A DNA stretch of 23,083 nt from Rhynchosporium graminicola (Eukaryota; Ascomycota; Leotiomycetes; Helotiales; Ploettnerulaceae), in contig FJUW01000074.1 of assembly GCA_900074885.1 (NCBI GenBank), positions 1-23,083 of the forward strand, written 5' to 3'. The position numbers were made by a program, and so were the translations under genes. The notes beneath the pieces were generated by a model. The model was not told where the DNA came from and did no database searches. It saw nothing but the letters and a program-made list of their open reading frames with translations. Positions 1 to 10,226 of this stretch are shown here, piece after piece. Within the stretch, counting starts at the first letter, position 1. Each line of letters begins with the position of its first letter.

Positions 1-43
1 AACCCTAACCCTAACCCTAACCCTAACCCTAACCCTAACCCTA
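1..43. repeat. Telomere, seven CCCTAA units
   Basis: The window opens with seven perfect AACCCT units plus one A, the C-rich strand of a TTAGGG telomere. This is a chromosome end, with position 1 outermost. Filamentous ascomycetes share TTAGGG with vertebrates, but the RIP pattern inside the window points to a fungus. The array is probably cut short by the assembly. The junction with unique sequence carries a TAGGG seed, since the G-rich strand reads CTAGGG and then TTAGGG. Confidence 0.97.
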
Positions 44-716
44 GCCTGAAGTCTCCGAAACTAAGGTAAGAGCGCCTAAAGCTAGGGTAGGCCGGATCCG
101 TTATATAGAAGGGAGAGGTATTAATCCAGTCGAGAAGCAGAGTACCTTCTTCCTCCTGAGCGATCTAACTAGCTAATTCCAAGCTACCTTTAGCAAAATC
201 TACTATAAACTCACCCCCTTCCGCGAATAAGCCTTTCTATAACGCAATAGTTAGTATATCCCTACTCGACGCGTACTTAGTAATTAAGGGGCACTAGTAG
301 AAGCCTACTTGCCCTAGGAGCCTTCTTAAGCTACTCTAAGTAGAGGTGTTATCGTAGATATAGCGGACCGACTCAGCCCGGAATCTACTGAGGCGCCACT
401 TTTAAATAAGGAATTCCAGAAGAAGGTTATAGAACTCCGGAGTAATAATATAGTCACTAAAAACCCACGCCTCTTCGTATAGCACTAGGCAGCGGGTAAG
501 GGCGTTAGGGAGTAGCGATACAGGATCGATCAGCCCGGAACTCGCCTAGTCGATATATATCTGGATAACCTCTAGCTTCTCCTCAGATAAATCGAGCTGA
601 TAAGGAATACTCCCTAGTAAGCTACCGTATATAGCAGTATCGAAGTATCCAGAGGTAGCAGTAAGAAGAGCTCAGTTAGCAGAGATACTCTATACTATAA
701 GACTAACGTTAAGCAT
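44..716 (-). pseudogene. BTB/POZ-domain protein, RIP-inactivated, capped by the telomere
   Basis: One minus-strand frame runs unshifted from an ATG at 716 to the telomere, 224 codons with eight internal stops (six TAG, one TAA, one TGA). Seen: near the start ALLTATSGYFDTAIYG matches the BTB core pattern of alanine/leucine, serine and YF before an exposed loop. It is followed by LDLSEEKLEVIQIYID, and later by LYEEAWVFSDY and AESVRYIYDNTST, all typical of fungal BTB proteins (LAEAYVFGD-like and VRYIYENT-like segments). BTB domains dimerise, and many act as cullin-3 adaptors or chromatin factors; that role is family knowledge and the substrate is unknown. The usual N-terminal strand ahead of the histidine motif is poorly preserved, so the real start may lie upstream in the neighbouring ORF. 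The frame continues into the telomere as Leu-Gly repeats with no stop. Confidence 0.6.
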
Positions 717-1183
717 AACATGTGCGTTATAGCGTTAGATACTAGTTACTATAAGAAGAGGATAGGTAAAGTAGAGGGAGGTAGACGTATAGCTTAGCTT
801 TATACTTCGTATAAGCGATCCGCTTAATAGCTAAGTTATAATATACCTTATTATTAGAGTTATCAGAGTCGGTAGAGGAAGCAGAAAGCGCGATAAAAGG
901 AATCCTTATATAGTCCTTCGTAACCTTGTATTTATTATACTCTAAGTACTCGGCGTAGAAGTATCGCTAACCTAGGACGCACCTAGCGGTACGAGGATCT
1001 ATAATAGGGAAGGAGTAAGACGTGAATTACAGGTGACGATCGTATGGTTATTCGGTTCTTCGTATAGATACTAAGGGATGCGAGGTAAGGTATAGATCTA
1101 GGAAGAAGGGGATCGAGGGAAATTCGTAGCTCTGCGCCGAAGTTAGCACTTGGAGGGGCAGGTAAGAATATAGGGCTTAGAAT
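709..1183 (-). pseudogene. Decayed ORF of unknown family
   Basis: About 158 codons on the minus strand in one frame with six in-frame stops, counting the last. Readable stretches include SYEFPSIPFFLDLYLTS, RYFYAEYLEYNKYKVT and a Ser/Asp-rich piece ASSTDSDNSNN. It overlaps the first codons of the BTB frame by a few bases in another phase. It could be the N-terminal part of the same protein separated by a frameshift, or a separate gene. I do not recognise it. A 24-bp palindrome lies about 110 bp upstream. The stops and TpA excess are of the RIP type. Confidence 0.35.
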
Positions 1184-1514
1184 ACGGTTAATATATTAAC
1201 TTTTCAAAATATGATACTATAACGTAAGTTCTGTTATTAGTTATTCCTTAGATAGAGGCTAAAAGAGATAAGGGGGATACGGGGCCTAGGATACGTTTAG
1301 TATACTGATATACCTAAATAAATCTATTATGATATAATCCCGGTTATAGATCCTTCGTTAGTCTTATATAATTTTCGAATAGTATAGAGTTTAGCGCGAG
1401 ATATAAGATAGGCACGTCTATCTAGGGTTACAGTTTCGGAGTACCGCTATATGTAACTCGTAGATTAAGGGGAGTCGGGTTTACTTATCTCTATAATAGT
1501 AGAAGATAAGTATA
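1184..1514. other. Intergenic stretch, no gene seen
   Basis: AT-rich spacer between the end of the 1515-3805 gene and the 5' side of the 709-1183 ORF. Apart from the palindrome at 1295-1318 I see no coherent coding frame and no repeat. Confidence 0.4.
1295..1318. promoter_or_regulatory. 24-bp palindromic element, copy 1
   Basis: Left arm TTTAGTATA and right arm TATACCTAAA flank a short CTGA spacer. It lies about 110 bp upstream of the 709-1183 minus ORF. It is the same element as at 4008, 8939, 13390, 19900 and 20981. Confidence 0.45.
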
Positions 1515-3805
1515 TTATTCACCCTCTCGGGCTAGGCTCGGAGGAGGCTCTCTTAGGCTTCTATTAACTATAGCGACGAAGACCTCGTACGGTACTACTA
1601 GTGGAGACTCTACTGTAGGAACCTAGTAGTCCTAGGGCTCTGCTTCTAGTGTGGTAATATCGAGGATCTTATTGTAGCACTTCACTCTACTACTTAGTCT
1701 GGCTATATGATAAGCGTAGTACTTACCGTGACGAGTAAGTTATTATGAGATATAATATAAAGTATAACCCGAGGCTTATTATTAGATTTTAATTCTTTAG
1801 TAAGTTATTATAGGGGAAGGGTTTATCTATAACTAAAAGCTAGTTATAAGTTCTAATAATATTTATACGGATTTATTTAAGTAGGAATTATCTACTGTTA
1901 GGTATAAAGGTATTAGGGTAGCTTATTATAAGTCATAGGATATCCCTAAGGAGATTATATCATAAGATCTATAAGCTATTATATACGCCTTATTCCGAAG
2001 GAGAGTTCATCTATCTTATATGCGCTTTCTACGATCTAATCACTTAGGCCGGTAAACTTATCCTTCTCTATCTATATAGGGGCGAAGAATTCGTTATAGC
2101 TGTTAGAATCGCTATCTTTATCTATAGGGTTATCTGCCTTCTCCTTACCTCTAAGTCTAACGTCTGCTCCTCCTCCCTAGCCGGTAATAGCTATATTATC
2201 CTCCTTCTTACTAGTATCCTTCTTACTACTATCCTCCTTACTACTATCCTCCTTACTCTTATCCTCCTTACCCTCGACCTCCTCAGGGGTCAGGCTAAAT
2301 AGGAGAGTCTCCTCGGGATAAGGCACGTTATAGTACTCTAATACTAAATTACTAATATTAGTTCCTCCTAGGAGGGGATCGATAATTAATATAAGGGCTT
2401 AATCGTAGACTAGGCGAATAGCAGCGAGAAGGCCAACTTAGTAGGTAACTACTAAGATCTCAGTGACCTTCTGGATACCTATCGACTTCAAACTATACTA
2501 TATTAGTACCTGCAGGCAGGTTTTAGTATATAGAGATACCGAAAGACTTATAAGGTAAGGATCCGAGCCGGAACTAGGGCGAGTACTCTAAGGCCGAAGT
2601 TTTCATAGAGAAGAGATACGAGTTATACGTCTTAGATATGATTACGTAAGATAATAGTCTTACGAGGGATATTAAGTTAGGCTTCTAAGAAAGTTAAGAC
2701 TAACGTCTTCTATCTACGACCTTAGGACGTAACGTATCCGTATAGGGCTAAGTAGTCTCTTAAGTCGCTATCGAGGTTAAGTAGGAGTACGTCTAGGTAT
2801 AGCTTAAGGAGATGCTTATTAATAAGTATAATAATACTAGTAATAAGAGCAGGTATCTCGATAGCGCTCTAAGACGAGGCATAGGCCCTATAGAACTATC
2901 GGAGTAAGAGCGGAAGGTTAGTATTAGCTGCTAGCCCACGAGCAGCGATAGAAACAGAGATAGAAGCCTTAGACTCCTCTAATACCTGCTAAGCGCGAAT
3001 AATACTAGCTGCGCGATTACGACCGGTAATATTAAAAACTATTACGAAAAATATTATCGCGATAAACTAGATCTCGTTAGGCGTAAAGCTAACCTTACTA
3101 GTAATATTACCTTTCTTAAAGTCGAATATAACCTTTATTAGTATGCTGATAAACTCGAGCCGTAGCTACTGCATCTGCTCTCCTTGGACGTTATTAGTGA
3201 TAGCGAATTATACCGGCGCTTTCTTCGCTAGTGAAAAGGAGGTAGCCTTCTTCTTCTTCTTAGAAGGAGTCGTCGTAGCAGAGGATATAAGCTTCGGTAG
3301 GCCGGAAGAAGGACTAGAGGGGCTAGATAGTAGTAGGGAGAAGCTGGACTCCTTCATCTCGGGATTATACTTAGCCTGGATCTCGGCGAATTTCTTCTCG
3401 AGGGAGTTAAGTAAGAGATCTTTAAAAGAGGGACTCGAAGGGGGCGGATTAGTAGTAGTGAAATCGGATTAGGGGGGGGCAGACGTATCGATACCGTATC
3501 TTATAGCGCCCTCTCCTAAGACAGCGATAGCGTATCGGAATTTATTAGTAGGCGTATCCCTATTATTAGAGTCCCGGATCGCTATAGCTATATCTACTAG
3601 ACACTGGAAAAGTTAGTTCTAAGGAGTCTACGTATAGCGCTACGACTTATACTATCTATCTGAGCTTAGGCTCTAGGGGTAAGTAAAGTAGGAGGTAAGG
3701 GGTTCGGTAGAGCTGATATCGTGATTATACGCTCTATAGGATAGCTATAAGTAAGGTGAAAGTGCAGATATCGCGATTAGTATAAGTAGTATAATCGGGA
3801 TCTAA
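1515..3805 (-). pseudogene. RIP-degraded gene with Ser- and Lys-rich tracts, unknown family
   Basis: From about 3805 to 2530 one minus frame is continuous, with roughly 20 TAG/TAA stops. It contains RDSNNRDTPTNKFRYAIAV, FKDLLLNSLEKKFAEIQAKY, a Ser/Pro run, a KKKKK patch and FNITGRNRAAS. Near 2520 the frame changes. The skipped bases end in TGCAG after ACTAAAAC, like an intron 3' end, so an intron is possible instead of a frameshift. The next exon reads ILIIDPLLGGTNISNLVLEYY, then a repeated KEDSSKED tract, and it stops or continues near 1979. A further segment, 1515-1740, reads KYYAYHIARLSSRVKCYNK and VVPYEVFVAIVNRSLREPPP to a TAA. A weak tryptophan-containing N-terminal piece (WTPQN-like after undoing RIP) could be Myb/SANT-like, but I cannot support that. 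The plus-strand ORF at 3143-3472 is its antisense shadow. Confidence 0.45.
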
Positions 3806-4109
3806 GTAGTATAGATAGTTAAAGAAGAGATAGAAAATAGAAAGCAGAAGATAGATATAAGAGATAATAGAGAAGGGGAAATATAATTTATTAACTTCTA
3901 ATAGCACGGACCCCCTTTATTAATATACGGGCGTTACTAGGTGCAAATTCTCACTAGGTGACCGCCCTACCTATATAATAACGTATAGACTACCTTTCCT
4001 ACCTGGGTTTTAGTATACTAATATATCGAAATACCTATAATAAACGGAATAGTACTAACCTTATAATCCAACTTATAATTAAAGGCGCGATATCGATATC
4101 GTATCTATA
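3806..4109. other. Divergent intergenic (promoter) region
   Basis: About 300 bp between the 5' ends of the minus gene ending at 3805 and the plus gene starting near 4110. It holds purine-rich sequence (3820-3880), a less mutated piece with CpA/TpG retained (3900-4000), and a 24-bp palindrome. No coding frame is evident. Confidence 0.4.
4008..4031. promoter_or_regulatory. 24-bp palindromic element, copy 2
   Basis: Left half TTTTAGTATACT, right half AATATATCGAAA. It sits between two divergent decayed genes, about 80 bp before the plus one and 200 bp before the minus one. Confidence 0.5.
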
Positions 4110-4748
4110 ATAGCAGACCGTCGCACCTTAACCTTCTGGGCAGCTCTAACCCTAAGCCCGACTACTGCTGTTAATATAAGCGAGGACGAATATAGTCTTA
4201 CTAAGCTCTTAGAGTAAGTAAGTACTTTTCTATCTAGAGCGTGCTAAGTGCGATACTAACTACTAAAGTTCCGTGCGATTATCTAAGAGATCCTCTCCTA
4301 TAGGGCCGATAATACTATATACTTATTCCGGATCCTAATAGAGAGTATATAGATTTCCAACCCTTTAGCTTACTTCAGCTAATATTATTCAGTCGCCTTT
4401 CGCGCCCCCGCCGGCTTAGCTATAGAGCTATCTCGCTAGTAATCCTTAGCTAGCCCGTTAATCTTCGCTAGCCTAACTAACCACTTAGTTATACCTCTCC
4501 GATCCCGCAGATAGTCTCGTAGTGCAATATCCGAGTCCGAGGCCCGGATCGAGCGAAGGCTCTATATATACTTATTCATATATTTCTAGCTTTACTGCTA
4601 ACCTTCTAGTTATGCTAAGCTAGATATAAAGTATCTTAAGGTCGCCTCTCACCTAGAACCCTACTACCGAAAGCGAGATAGGGGACGAGCGAGAGGATAT
4701 AAGATACCCGGATATCGACTTCTCGTATTGAACGTAGATAGGCGCTAA
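4110..4748 (+). pseudogene. RIP-degraded gene, unknown family, about 212 codons
   Basis: One unshifted plus frame from an ATA (probably a former ATG, next codons Ala-Asp-Arg-Arg) to a TAA at 4746, with 11 internal TAG/TAA. Readable parts are RRTLTFWAALTLSPTTAV, NISEDEYSLTKLLE, IFASLTNHLVIPLRSRR and ISESEARIERRLYIYLF, with a basic C-terminal stretch YYRKRDRGRARGYK. I recognise no domain. The basic tail could bind nucleic acid, which is inference. The start is inferred from where the frame opens just after the palindrome at 4008. Transcription would be divergent from the 1515-3805 gene. Confidence 0.45.
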
Positions 4749-5051
4749 GAGCGAGGGTAATAATAGAGATAGGGGATTTTATAGGGAGGTAGTAGTTACG
4801 ATATAAGATAAGATAGGAGCGAAAGTTATAGACTATAGATAATAGCCTATCGATAATACCTCTACGTTTAATATAAGACTGAAATATAGTAGTACTACGT
4901 GAAATAAAGGGATTCGATGAGACTATAACTCCTCCTTATGCGGGAGTAGTCTGAAGGCGAGGCGGCGTCTATATGGCGATATAAGGCGAGGCACCTATAG
5001 GGAGGTTAAATAACCTGGAGGTAATATAAAGCTTAACCTGAAGGTATTTAG
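4749..5051. other. Intergenic stretch with short GC-rich hairpins
   Basis: No coding frame recognised. It contains a small inverted repeat around 4929-4951 (ACTCC pairing with GGGAGT) and GGCGAGGC repeated at 4957 and 4984. It leads into the minisatellite. Confidence 0.3.
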
Positions 5052-5559
5052 CTTTAGAGTAATAACGGAGGTTTAGTTATTAATAGTAGTATACCTCTTT
5101 ATTAATAATAAGGATATAGTTATAGTTTAGAGGCGCCTTTAGAGTAATAATAAAGGTCTAGTTATTAATAGTAGTATACCTCTTTATTAATAATAAGGAT
5201 ATAGTTATAGTTTAGAGGCGCCTTTAGAGTAATAATAAAGGTCTAGTTATTAATAGTAGTATACCTCTTTATTAATAATAAGAATATAGTTATAGTTTAG
5301 AGGTGCCTTTAGAGTAATACAGAGGTTTAGTCATTAATAGCAGTATACCTCTTTATTAATAATAAGGATATAGTTATAGTTTAGAGGTGCCTTTAGAGTA
5401 ATACAGAGGTTTAGTTATTAATAGCAGTACACCTCTTTATTAATAATAAGGATATAGTTATAGTTTAGAGGCGCCTTTAGAGTAATAACGGAAGTTTAGT
5501 TATTAATAGTAGTATACCTCTTTATCGATAGTAAGGATATAGTTATAGTTTAGAGGCGT
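5052..5559. repeat. 84/85-bp minisatellite, six units
   Basis: Six head-to-tail copies begin at 5052, 5137, 5222, 5307, 5391 and 5475, each with CTTTAGAGTAATA near its start and TAGTTATAGTTTAGAGG near its end. Unit length is 85 bp, or 84 bp in the two units carrying ATACAGAGG. Differences between units are mostly single substitutions, several being C/T or G/A changes at CpA/TpG-type sites. Each unit contains complementary TATTAATA/TTATTAATAATAA segments. It lies between the 3' ends of convergent decayed genes and has no conserved reading frame. Confidence 0.9.
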
Positions 5560-5616
5560 CTATAAATATTAGCTGTAATACAAGAGTTATTAGAAGATAA
5601 GTCCCTCCTCGGGAGG

Positions 5617-7090
5617 TTAATATCTAGATAATAATAGGGCGAGTAGAATAAATGCTATTACTAGTAAATAGACTTCATAAGAGTAGCAAGAGTTATATAT
5701 AAATACTAGCTACTAGACTATATCCTAGTGCTTCTACTTAGCGTCCTAATATACTTTCTTAGTATTATGATCCGTTATCTATCCTTCCTAAGCTTCGATC
5801 TGGGTTTTCTGAATCTTCTTTCTAGAAGTCTTTCTATCTTTAGCTTCTTTATAGTTACGCTCTATACTTTCGAGTTATTCGTAGAGTAAGGCAGCCTCGG
5901 AACGAAAGAGAGCTTATTTACTCCTAACACGCTTCAGATGAGCGCAAAGTACTAGTTCAGCGGAAGCGATAAGGGCGATAGTAGTAATAGTAGCGATACG
6001 CTCTTAGATACTCCTTTCGAGGGATTCACCTTATAATTAAGTCTTACGTAATATCCTATAAAAGTCACGACGCTCGGCGACAACGCTGTGATCCTCTCTA
6101 AGGTCTTTATAAGAGCTTTCTTAAGACGCTTAATTATACTACGGAGTCGAGTAATAATAGCTTCAGATATAGCGTTAAGTGCTTCCGGTTCTCTTCTCGC
6201 GAGTTCGGCTTTATTTAAGGCGTATTCTGACTTATTATTCCCTAAGTGCTAAGCTATTTATTAGCCTCGTATTTCGATATTCGGAGCTATTATTCTTTTC
6301 GACCCCTCCTTCTCAGCCTTATTTAGTTAACTGCGAACTTCCTTAAGAGTTTAATATACTATTACGAGTAGAGCGCGGATTTCCACGATCTTATATTTAT
6401 GTATAGAGCTAATCTTATAAGTATAAGCAGGTAAAACGAAATAAGGGACTTCAGCTTCGTGAACTTAGTACTTAAGATTAGTAGTTTAGCGCTTAAGTAT
6501 GCGAACGACGTCCTGCTATATAGCTTTACGCTAGAGGAGTTCTATATCCTTCTAGTATGCTAATATGAGGTTATGGCAGATAATAAAAAGAGTATACGAG
6601 CTTTAACTTTCTGGAGAGTCTTCTTCGCTATTATAAGCTCCTCCTTCTCGGATAAGCCTCTTTAAGTTCTTTACAGATCGCCGATCTCCGTGTTAAGATA
6701 TACTTCCTTAGTACCCGCTCGAATAATCTCCTACTAAAAGTCTTATTATATCGAAGATTAGGGTTCGTAGTATATAGCCTCTAAACGCTTCGATAGTGCC
6801 TCCCGTTCTTAAGCGGACGCGAGATTTTCTGACTTCCTTATTTCGAATATGCTTAACGAGCTATAATAAGTAGAAGAGTCCCTCTTATATTTAAGACCCT
6901 TAATCTTGTCCTCGGACGCGCGCTGACTTCGGTACTTTCGTAGAGGACTGCTAGCTTTTTATTAAGCTTTTTAATATCGCGGGCGTTTACTATATAATCT
7001 TTCGCTAGAACCTTATACTCCTTATATAAGCGCTCGAGCACGTCTTGGAGTCGATTTGCTATCTCTGTTATTTATCTACTCTAGCTCTTA
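5617..7090 (-). pseudogene. RIP-degraded coiled-coil coding region
   Basis: Minus-strand coding with several phase changes, rich in Lys, Glu, Gln, Leu and Arg. Readable parts include RLQDVLERLYKEYKVLAKDY, NARDIKKLNKKLAVLYEST, REALSKRLEAIYYEP, ITRLRSIIKRLKKALIKTLE and YKEAKDRKTSRKKIQKTQIE. The spacing of hydrophobic residues and the charge pattern indicate a long coiled coil of several hundred residues. It ends at a TAA near 5617. It probably continues the reading frame of 7091-8890, giving one protein of over 1,000 residues with a globular N-terminal half, but the phase shifts at about 7080, 6910, 6590 and 6090 leave a separate gene or introns possible. No family is recognised. Coiled coils are consistent with structural or SMC-like roles, which is only a guess. 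Confidence 0.4.
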
Positions 7091-8890
7091 TAGCATAATC
7101 TGATACCTAAACCCGGCTAATCCTAAGGTATATCTATCTAATTCTCGCTTATAAATATCTAGATCGTGGGTTCAGGACGAGGCGCAGGGATTCCTAGTGT
7201 TCACGATTATATACTAACCGAGGAGCTATTATAATCTAATACCTTAAGTAATTATATAATCTTTATCCTAGATATATAAAAAGTAAAGAAAGCGAGTATA
7301 GAACGCGATAGCTAGAAGATAATAAAGTAGATGCTTATTACTAGAAAGGTCATCGGATTTCTAGGAGATAGGTAAATAAGAGCTATAGTTTTCGGGTATA
7401 CTACTATATTACTTAACGCTGTATATCTCGGTAGGTAGAACGGCCTATAAAGGCGTGCCTACCTCTACTCTAATATATACGAGTAATTCCAGCGAAAATC
7501 CTTTCTTGCCTAAGTAATCGCTAAACCCTCCCTAGATCTCTTAGACCTTACTACTCTAATATATATCGTTATACTCTATAAGCTGGGTTCTGCTCTCCCT
7601 AGCGGTAAGGTTTATAATAATAGTAAAATAGTCCGTATTAATATAGACTATAAGAGTAAAGTATACGTACCGAGTCTAGATATATATAACTTTTCTATTG
7701 AGGCTAACTTGCGGGAAGGTTAAGTTAACGGCCTCGAAGCACTTAGGTTTCGTCTCTCTAGTCCCTTAAAAGTATCAGATAGCGAGAGTTATCAGGGGAT
7801 AGTCTAGGATAATAGCTAATTAGTAAGCGGGCGGTATCGCGGCTCTATACTAGTTATAGTAAGGGATCTTAGTATTAAGAGATAGCTTCTCTTTACGAAC
7901 TAGCTCTAAGAAGACCTAAAGCTAGGCCTCGAATGTGGGTACGTCTATAACTTCGCCTACGAAACTATTTCGGAGGAGCAGACTATTAAGGAGAGATAAG
8001 GTAGGCTGCTGCTCGGATAGCCTCTAAAACTATCTACTATACGTATAGTATTAGTTCGTAAGTACTTAAGTAGCGTTATATTAAAGCACGCAGGTAGTAA
8101 GTACCTCCTACACGTAAGTCGCACTATAGTATTCTCCGATATTAAGGTTAGGATCAGCCTAAGCTAGGCCTAGTCTTAATATATCCCGGAGCGTAGTCTT
8201 CTAGTTCTTAGCGAGAGAGCCCTAAGGCTTCTTAAGGATACTTATAAGTACTAGCGAGACTTAGCAGAAAATATCCGTACGAGGAATAAGGGTAGTAGCG
8301 ACTTAGTCGGCCTGCGTGCGACCGGTATTAAGGTAGAGCAGGATAATAAAGATAATATCTAGAGCGTACGAGTTGTTCTACTACCTAGGGCCTTGCCGGA
8401 GGCGGGTTTACTAGTCGGCAGCGCTCTACTATTGAGTCCTGTCTATTATATAGGATAATCTCGTGAAAGCTTTAGAGTAGCTAATAAGCGTAATATTCCC
8501 CTAGTAAACTCGGATAAGGGTAGTAGATAAACAGGCGCTAGTCGAGTTTCGGGTAATAGTAAGGTTCGCGTATTACTGGATTTCGCTGATAGGAGCGCCG
8601 GTGAGCGCTATAATTCCGATGCTCGATAGAATAATATTATCTAGGAACGCTTCGAGGAGGCTAGCGATAGTTAGTAGGCGCTACGCGATATTTTAGGGGA
8701 GCGACTCACCGGTCAGGGTAGTAATAAAACTATCGATAGGCACTTAGCACGTCTGATATAAGGGTAGTGAGTTCTTCTATAATACTCGAAAGATGGGTCA
8801 GGGGAAGGCGCGCGAGAGCGAGAAGTGGTAGTAGTAAGGCTTTAGAGGTTTAGGCGGTCAGGTATGCCCGAATATACTTAGGGTTACTAT
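7091..8890 (-). pseudogene. RIP-degraded gene, unknown globular protein, about 600 codons
   Basis: A single unshifted minus frame from an ATA at 8890 (probably a former ATG) down to about 7090, interrupted only by TAG/TAA and a few TGA. Readable stretches are RLLTIASLLEAFLDNIILSS, GIIALTGAPISEI, YALDIIFIILLYLNTGR, KTTLRDILRLGLA, PTLSLLNSLLLRNSFVGEVI, FEAVNLTFPQVSLNRK, YVYFTLIVYINTDYFTII, FSDYLGKKGFSLELLVYIRV and LLYYLLAIAFYTRFLYFLYI. Some hydrophobic stretches could be membrane segments or a buried core; I cannot decide. It is probably the N-terminal part of the same protein as the coiled-coil region downstream. A palindrome lies about 50 bp upstream. I recognise no family. Confidence 0.45.
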
Positions 8891-8938
8891 GGCACTAGTA
8901 GTAAGGACGTGCGACATAGTTAGTGCAGGGGTCGATTA

Positions 8939-8962
8939 TTTTAGCATATTAGAATACTAAAA
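8939..8962. promoter_or_regulatory. 24-bp palindromic element, copy 3
   Basis: Left half TTTTAGCATATT, right half AGAATACTAAAA. It lies 49 bp upstream of the minus gene start and about 340 bp before the plus gene. Confidence 0.5.
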
Positions 8963-9237
8963 CTCGGGTGCACGTTCTACTATGCCGCTCCGTATTAATA
9001 TTAAAACATGCGGTAGAGCTGATTTCGATTCCGTTCGCACTCCTAACTAAAATAATATCGCTTACGAGTAAGACCTAAATAAATCTAGATAGATCTCCAG
9101 AAACTCGAGCGGAGATAAGCGAGAGTACGTATTCTTAACTATACGCGACTATAGATATATACTCATACTTTTAGTTCCTCGTAGCAGCCCGGGAGTTATA
9201 CGCTATAACGAGAGACGGCGCCGAAATCTATTATTTA

Positions 9238-9248
9238 GTATATAAAAG
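9238..9248 (+). promoter_or_regulatory. Possible TATA box
   Basis: GTATATAAAAG is followed by a CT-rich stretch (9250-9270) and an ATG at 9273, with the main open frame starting at 9304. The arrangement is like a fungal core promoter. TATA-like strings are common in RIP DNA, so support is weak. Confidence 0.25.
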
Positions 9249-9303
9249 TACCTCTAACCTCTACTCTCGAATATGAACTCTACTAATAATAGTAATTATT
9301 CAT

Positions 9304-10080
9304 ATAGTTAATACTAACTTAGTAGCTCCTTCTTAACCCCTAGCGACTAAAGTACTAAAATCCACGCCGACGAAGCTAGATTATACGCTCCCTCCTAAGA
9401 AGGCTACCGACCTGACTCTATCTACCTCGGGGTTCGTGCACCTACCTAAGCCCGCGATAATAGCTACTACTCTAAAGACTTCCGCTACTAGCGCTCTTAG
9501 TAAGCTGCCTATCCTAGGGACCCCTAAAGGCTCTAAAGATAGTTAAGGATAGCCTGCCCTTTCGGGTCTATCTATGCTACTGAATAAGATACTACTATTT
9601 AGCGGGGCGACTCCGAGCTCGAGCGTGAGCGAGGGTTCAGTGGATAATCGAGGTAAGTAGCTCTTCCCTTAACGTGACTCGGGAGACTAATAGTCGATTA
9701 GTAAAGAGTTTAGTCGATCGATTATTCCCTCTGCTTACTACGAAAGCTAGCCCTCTAAGCTATAATACTCTGACTAAGAAGGGTAGCGGCTTTATACCTG
9801 CTGTAGCTAAGTCTAAAGGTAAGCGCGCTGCAGAGGATGAGATAGTAGTATTAGTATCGAAGAAGGTAAAGGCGAAGCAGAAGGGGAAGGCGAAAGCGAA
9901 CGTGAAGAAGTAAGGGGATCGGATATTACGGAGGATGAATAATAACTTTAAGAGTATAGCGGATAGAGGGCGAGCAGAGAGGAACTGCGTAGTATATATA
10001 ATAGAATAATAGGATACGTTAAGCTACGTCGGAGGTTAGGACCTCCCTATAAGGGGCCGGTGACTAGGATAGAGTCGTAA
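9304..10080 (+). pseudogene. RIP-degraded gene, low-complexity protein with acidic tract
   Basis: One unshifted plus frame of 259 codons from ATA (9304, probably a former ATG) to TAA at 10078. The N-terminal third is Ser/Thr/Pro/Lys-rich and nearly stop-free (KVLKSTPTKLDYTLPPKKAT, ATTLKTSATSALSKLPILG). The middle has many T-ending stops. Then come an acidic run (ISIEEGKGEAEGEGESER), SDITEDE, and a conserved-looking basic end (ELRSIYNRIIGYVKLRRRLG, PPYKGPVTR). The 79-residue ORF at 9674-9913 is the same DNA in another phase; the frame chosen here links coherent segments on both sides. GGTAAGT at 9651 resembles a 5' splice site, so a short intron is possible. The composition suggests a largely disordered protein. 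No family is recognised. Confidence 0.45.
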
Positions 10081-10139
10081 TACCTATAGTGATAGTAATA
10101 GTATTATGACTACGATAACGGTAATAGTATTATAATAAT
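10081..10139. repeat. Imperfect GTAATAGTATTAT microsatellite
   Basis: Two or three degenerate copies of GTAATAGTATTAT. A matching stretch occurs at 10985-11050, next to the second copy of the duplicated segment. Confidence 0.55.
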
Positions 10140-10226
10140 AGGAAGGTATTATCGAGACTAATGCAGGTGGATTTAGTTAGAGCTAGAGCTTCCTCTCTAA
10201 TTAATACCTTTTACTCCTCTAATTAT
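10140..10226 (+). repeat. Duplicated coding segment, copy A
   Basis: About 87 bp similar to 10886-10974. Shared strings are AGGAAGGT, GAGACTAATG, TTAGAGCTAGAGCT/TTAGAGTTAGAGCT, CTAATTAATA and CTCCTCTAATTATCTA. Both copies read as a basic peptide, here RKVLSRLMQVDLVRARASSL. Downstream (10227-10420) a decayed frame continues for about 60 codons. Confidence 0.6.

Larger units (their letters stand above)
8891..9303. other. Divergent intergenic region, less mutated
   Basis: Spacer between the start of the minus gene (8890) and the plus gene (about 9304). CpA and TpG survive better here than in the genes, for example around 8890-9010. It carries a palindrome at 8939 and a TATA-like sequence TATTTAGTATATAAAAG (9232-9248) with a pyrimidine-rich run after it, a plausible promoter for the plus gene. 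Confidence 0.4.

Noticed and set aside
2521..2540. Seventh copy of the palindrome (TTTTAGTATATAGAGATACC)
   Set aside because: Only the left half matches, and it lies inside a gene at a probable intron end.
3143..3472. Plus-strand 109-residue ORF
   Set aside because: It is antisense to a longer coherent minus-strand frame with Ser/Pro and poly-Lys tracts; loss of TGA/TAG on this strand makes shadow ORFs common.
5052..5559. CRISPR-like array
   Set aside because: Units are contiguous with no spacers, and the sequence is eukaryotic.
9674..9913. Plus-strand 79-residue Lys-rich ORF
   Set aside because: Starts at GTG and lies in a different phase from the frame that joins coherent segments on both sides; most likely a shadow, although a splice-site-like GTAAGT leaves a little doubt.
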